The translations under genes were made by a program, and so were the position numbers. DNA of 35,158 bases from JBDKGV01 sp039798005 (GTDB taxonomy: Bacteria > Fibrobacterota > Fibrobacteria > UBA5070). Below are positions 32,603 through 35,158 of the stretch, piece by piece (position 1 is the stretch's first letter; each line of letters starts with the position of its first letter). The DNA is taken from contig JBDKGV010000006.1 of NCBI GenBank assembly GCA_039798005.1, forward strand, positions 1 to 35,158. Direction: 5' to 3'. The notes below the pieces were generated by a model. That model ran no database searches. It was not told the DNA's origin and worked only from the letters and a program-made list of their open reading frames with translations.

Positions 32603-33232
32603 GTGGCTGTCTATCGTGGACCTGTGTGCCGGCTCTGCCGTCGCGAAAAAGAGAAGCTCTTCCTCAAGGGTGAGCGTTGTTTCACGGAAAAGTGCGCTAT
32701 TGAGCGTCGCAATGTCGTCCCCGGCCAGCATGGTATGCTGCGTCGTCGTGCGGCTTCCGAGTACGGCACCCAGTTGCGTGAGAAGCAGAAGGTCAAGCGC
32801 GTCTATGGCATGCTTGAAAAGCAGTTCCGTCGCACCTTCAAGGAAGCTGCTCATGCCACTGGCGTGACTGGTCAGACCTTGTTGAAGCTGCTCGAACTGC
32901 GCCTTGACAACATGGTATACCGCATGGGATTCACTCCCAATCGCAATACCGCTCGTCAGCTGGTTCGTCATGGTCACTTCATGCTCAACGGCAAGCTTGC
33001 CTCGATTCCCTCCATCCGCCTCAAGGTGGGTGATGTGGTCGAAGTGATGGAAGAGTCGCGTAATCTGGATATCATCCAGAAGTCGCTCGCCGCTTCCAGC
33101 CGCCGCAATGATCTGGAGTACGTGTCGGTGGACAAGGTGAAGCTCTCCGGACGCGTTCTCGCGCTCCCCGAGCGTTCGCAGATCCCGACGCCGACCAACG
33201 AGCAGCTCATCGTCGAGCTCTACTCCAAGTAA
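32603..33232 (+). CDS. rpsD: 30S ribosomal protein S4 (uS4), zinc-binding form
   Basis: 209 residues from a GTG start 3 nt after rpsK. Zinc-binding cysteines are C9, C12, C26 and C31, as in the C+ form. The S4 RNA-binding domain has LLKLLELRLDNMVYRMGF and RQLVRHGHFMLNGK. In E. coli S4 is the repressor of the alpha operon. Confidence 0.99.
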   Translation: MAVYRGPVCRLCRREKEKLFLKGERCFTEKCAIERRNVVPGQHGMLRRRAASEYGTQLREKQKVKRVYGMLEKQFRRTFKEAAHATGVTGQTLLKLLELRLDNMVYRMGFTPNRNTARQLVRHGHFMLNGKLASIPSIRLKVGDVVEVMEESRNLDIIQKSLAASSRRNDLEYVSVDKVKLSGRVLALPERSQIPTPTNEQLIVELYSK

Positions 33233-33244
33233 GGGAGCCTCCGC

Positions 33245-34216
33245 ATGAAGTGGAAAGCGTTGCAGATGCCCAAGGGCGTCGTCAAGGAAAACGAAACCGG
33301 CGCATCTTTTGGCCGGTTCGTTGTCGAGCCCTTGGAGCGTGGTTGGGGTGTCACCGTTGGCAACGCCCTCCGTCGCGTCCTGCTGTCCTCTCTCCAGGGT
33401 GCCCGTGTCACGGCCATCCGGATTGAGGGTGCCCAGCATGAGTTCGGTACGCTCGGCGGTGTCAAGGAAGACATCACTGATATCGTATTGAATGTGAAGC
33501 AGCTTCGCGTCAAGTTGCTGTCCGATCGCGAGGCCAAGTTGCGCCTCGACGTGTCGGGTGAAGGAAAGATTCTTGCATCCGCCATCGAGGGCAACCCCGA
33601 TGTCGAGATCTTGAATCCGGATCTTCACATCGCGACCTTGGACCGCAATGGAAGCCTTTCCATGGAGCTTCGCATCCAGTCGGGACGTGGTTACACGCTC
33701 TCTGACGAGATGAAGAAGCCGGAAGATCCAATCGGCTGGATCTATCTCGACTCGTATTTCTCACCGGTTACCCGAGTGAACATGCGCGTTGAGGACACTC
33801 GTGTCGGTCAAAAGACCGACTTCAACCGCTTGATCCTCGAGATCTGGACGGACGGCTCGATCACTCCTGAAGATGCGTTGGCTTATGCCGCGAAGCTTCT
33901 CGTGGATCACTTCGAGCAGTTCATCAACTTCGAGGGTGACCTCGAAGCTGCTGACGTCGAAGTCCGCGACGACGAGAAGGAGCGTATCCGTCAGGTGCTC
34001 AAGATGCGTGTGGATGAGCTCGAACTCTCCGTGCGCTCCAGCAATTGCCTGCGTATGGCCAGCATCCACACGATCGCTGACCTGGTTCGCAACACTGAAG
34101 CGGACATGCTCAAGTACAAGAATTTCGGTCGCAAGTCGTTGGTCGAACTCAATGAAGTTTTGGCCGGGCTTGGTTTGGCCTTCGGCTTTGATGTCGAGAA
34201 GTATCTCGGCGACTGA
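33245..34216 (+). CDS. rpoA: RNA polymerase alpha subunit
   Basis: 323 residues. The N-terminal dimerisation and assembly domain has FVVEPLERGWGVTVGNALRRVLLSSL; a linker is near 235-245. The C-terminal domain has ELELSVRSSNCLRMASIHTIADLV and NFGRKSLVELNEVLAGLGL, the helix-hairpin-helix that contacts UP elements and activators. Normal length; AAGGGAGCC lies upstream. Confidence 0.99.
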   Translation: MKWKALQMPKGVVKENETGASFGRFVVEPLERGWGVTVGNALRRVLLSSLQGARVTAIRIEGAQHEFGTLGGVKEDITDIVLNVKQLRVKLLSDREAKLRLDVSGEGKILASAIEGNPDVEILNPDLHIATLDRNGSLSMELRIQSGRGYTLSDEMKKPEDPIGWIYLDSYFSPVTRVNMRVEDTRVGQKTDFNRLILEIWTDGSITPEDALAYAAKLLVDHFEQFINFEGDLEAADVEVRDDEKERIRQVLKMRVDELELSVRSSNCLRMASIHTIADLVRNTEADMLKYKNFGRKSLVELNEVLAGLGLAFGFDVEKYLGD

Positions 34217-34232
34217 TTGGAGCAACTAGAAA

Positions 34233-34700
34233 ATGCGTCACGGTGTTAAGCACAATCGTCTGAATCGTCCCTCGGGTCACCGCAAGGCTCTTCTGAGCAA
34301 CTTGGCGACCTCCATCATTCTGCAGGGCCTCAAGCCCGAGCAGATGGATCGCAAGATCCGTACGACCTTGGCTCGCGCCAAGACCGTTCGTGGTGTCGTT
34401 GAGCGTCTGGTGACCTTCGCGAAGAAGGGTGACCTCTCCGCTCGTCGTGAAGCCGCTCGCGTGATCCATGACCACGCAGCTCTTCAGGGCCTGTTTGAAG
34501 TCCTCGGTCCTCGTTACAAGGAGCGCAATGGTGGATACACCCGCGTGCTCAAGCTCAGCACCGAGCGTGCTGGTGACGCTGCCGAGATGGCTTTGATCGA
34601 ACTCGTGGAAGACGAGGTCCAGCCCTCCAAGAAGCCCAAGAAGGCCAAGCCTGTGGCTTCCAAGAAGGTTGACATCTCCGAACCTGCAGTCGAGGCCTGA
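34233..34700 (+). CDS. rplQ: 50S ribosomal protein L17 (bL17)
   Basis: 155 residues. The core MRHGVKHNRLNRPSGHRKALLSN to GGYTRVLKLSTERAGDAAEMALIELV is standard. The last 30 residues are a Lys/Pro/Ala-rich extension absent from the 127-residue E. coli protein. The next gene starts 2 nt after the stop. Confidence 0.99.
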   Translation: MRHGVKHNRLNRPSGHRKALLSNLATSIILQGLKPEQMDRKIRTTLARAKTVRGVVERLVTFAKKGDLSARREAARVIHDHAALQGLFEVLGPRYKERNGGYTRVLKLSTERAGDAAEMALIELVEDEVQPSKKPKKAKPVASKKVDISEPAVEA

Positions 34701-34702
34701 TC

Positions 34703-34906
34703 ATGTCGTTCACCAAGACTCACGCAATTCTGCTCACGGTTTGCATTGCGCTTGAGGTTTTGGGGTTCTGGATGCTGTCGCGTGCGCCTTGGGACAATGT
34801 CGTGTCCCTGACGTACGCGCCGCTCCTGCTCTCGTTCGTCTTTTTTGTCGGGATTCCTGTAGCCATCTTCTGGCCAACAAAAAACTCAAAAAAGACCCTA
34901 GACTAA
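34703..34906 (+). CDS. Small two-helix membrane protein of unknown function (67 aa)
   Basis: I do not recognise the family. Two hydrophobic segments, about residues 7-25 (ILLTVCIALEVLGFWML) and 38-58 (YAPLLLSFVFFVGIPVAIF), are joined by a short loop, with a basic C-terminal tail. The ATG lies 2 nt after the rplQ stop, so it appears to be translated from the same message. Its size and its place after rplQ suggest a lineage-specific passenger gene. No hairpin terminator follows before the tRNA genes. Confidence 0.75.
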   Translation: MSFTKTHAILLTVCIALEVLGFWMLSRAPWDNVVSLTYAPLLLSFVFFVGIPVAIFWPTKNSKKTLD

Positions 34907-34942
34907 ACGAGAGATTTTGCGCATTATTTGATTCTACTCACG

Positions 34943-35016
34943 GGGCGTTTAGCTCAGCGGTTTAGAGCATCTGCTTTACACGCAGAGGGCCATAGGTTCA
35001 AATCCTATAACGCCCA
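34943..35016 (+). tRNA. tRNA-Val (anticodon UAC)
   Basis: A 74-nt cloverleaf: acceptor stem GGGCGTT / AACGCCC, D stem GCTC / GAGC, anticodon stem TCTGC / GCAGA with loop TTTACAC, T stem ATAGG / CCTAT, discriminator A. No CCA is encoded. It follows the small membrane protein gene by 36 nt. Confidence 0.97.
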
Positions 35017-35052
35017 TTTCGCAATGGATCGTATCGTGAGAGTGACAGTTAT

Positions 35053-35126
35053 GGGGTGGTAGCTCAGTTGGTTAGAGCGACGGCCTGTCACGCCGTAGGC
35101 CGCGGGTTCAAGTCCCGTCCGTCCCG
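35053..35126 (+). tRNA. tRNA-Asp (anticodon GUC)
   Basis: A 74-nt cloverleaf: acceptor stem GGGGTGG / CCGTCCC with two wobble pairs, D stem GCTC / GAGC, anticodon stem ACGGC / GCCGT with loop CTGTCAC, T stem GCGGG / CCCGT, discriminator G. No CCA is encoded. It is 36 nt from tRNA-Val, probably in one transcript. Confidence 0.97.
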
Positions 35127-35134
35127 TCAAAAAG

Positions 35135-35158
35135 ACTCCTGGTCAATCGGCCAGGAGT
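35135..35158. terminator. Hairpin after the tRNA pair, at the right edge
   Basis: ACTCCTGGTC / GGCCAGGAGT, a 10-bp stem with one G-U pair around AATC. On the plus strand it starts 8 nt after tRNA-Asp, but the window ends at its last base, so a T-run cannot be seen. On the minus strand it is followed by CTTTTT and would terminate a gene coming from the right. Confidence 0.65.

Noticed and set aside
1..35158. CRISPR array, prophage, insertion sequence or rRNA genes
   Set aside because: No regular short direct repeats with unique spacers, no transposase, integrase or phage genes, and no rRNA sequence were seen.

Overview
The window looks like a chromosomal segment of a member of the Fibrobacterota, probably an uncultured lineage of fairly high GC. 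The main clue is the secreted protein at 10750-11814, whose C-terminal half is a FISUMP domain (Fibrobacter succinogenes major paralogous domain). Two secreted paralogs with a C-terminal tail like that of type IX secretion substrates (14141-17011) fit the same phylum. This is inference from protein families; no rRNA gene is present.

Layout. Positions 1-623 hold the N-terminal two thirds of an aldose 1-epimerase that runs off the left edge. A small unknown gene (784-1107) converges on radA (1111-2481), which overlaps hemB (2474-3457). A membrane protein gene (3779-4456) follows, then a minus-strand operon transcribed alaA -> queC -> SNF2/SWIM helicase (10044 down to 4708). In front of alaA is a compact transcription attenuator: a 27-residue leader peptide with 15 alanines (10132-10215), followed by mutually exclusive antiterminator and terminator hairpins. 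This alanine-sensing leader is the most interesting element in the window. Further on are the FISUMP protein with a strong terminator, cinA-thiD, the two secreted paralogs, a short-chain dehydrogenase and a divergent EF-G paralog (18011-19969).

From 20038 to 34906 there is one unbroken plus-strand block: tuf, rpsJ-rplC-rplD-rplW-rplB-rpsS-rplV-rpsC-rplP-rpmC-rpsQ (S10), rplN-rplX-rplE-rpsN-rpsH-rplF-rplR-rpsE-rpmD-rplO-secY-infA-rpmJ (spc), rpsM-rpsK-rpsD-rpoA-rplQ (alpha), and a small membrane protein. Genes are spaced from a 4-nt overlap to 28 nt. adk and map are missing between secY and infA. rpsL and rpsG are absent, and the position normally held by fusA is taken by the divergent EF-G paralog, whose 3' end carries the best promoter candidate for tuf. 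tRNA-Val(UAC), tRNA-Asp(GUC) and a hairpin at the right edge close the window.

Two families of dispersed intergenic repeats are visible. R1 has two copies, each with two tight hairpins around a 2-nt loop. R2 has three copies with conserved ends and a variable middle. They lie only between genes and account for many spurious ORFs there.
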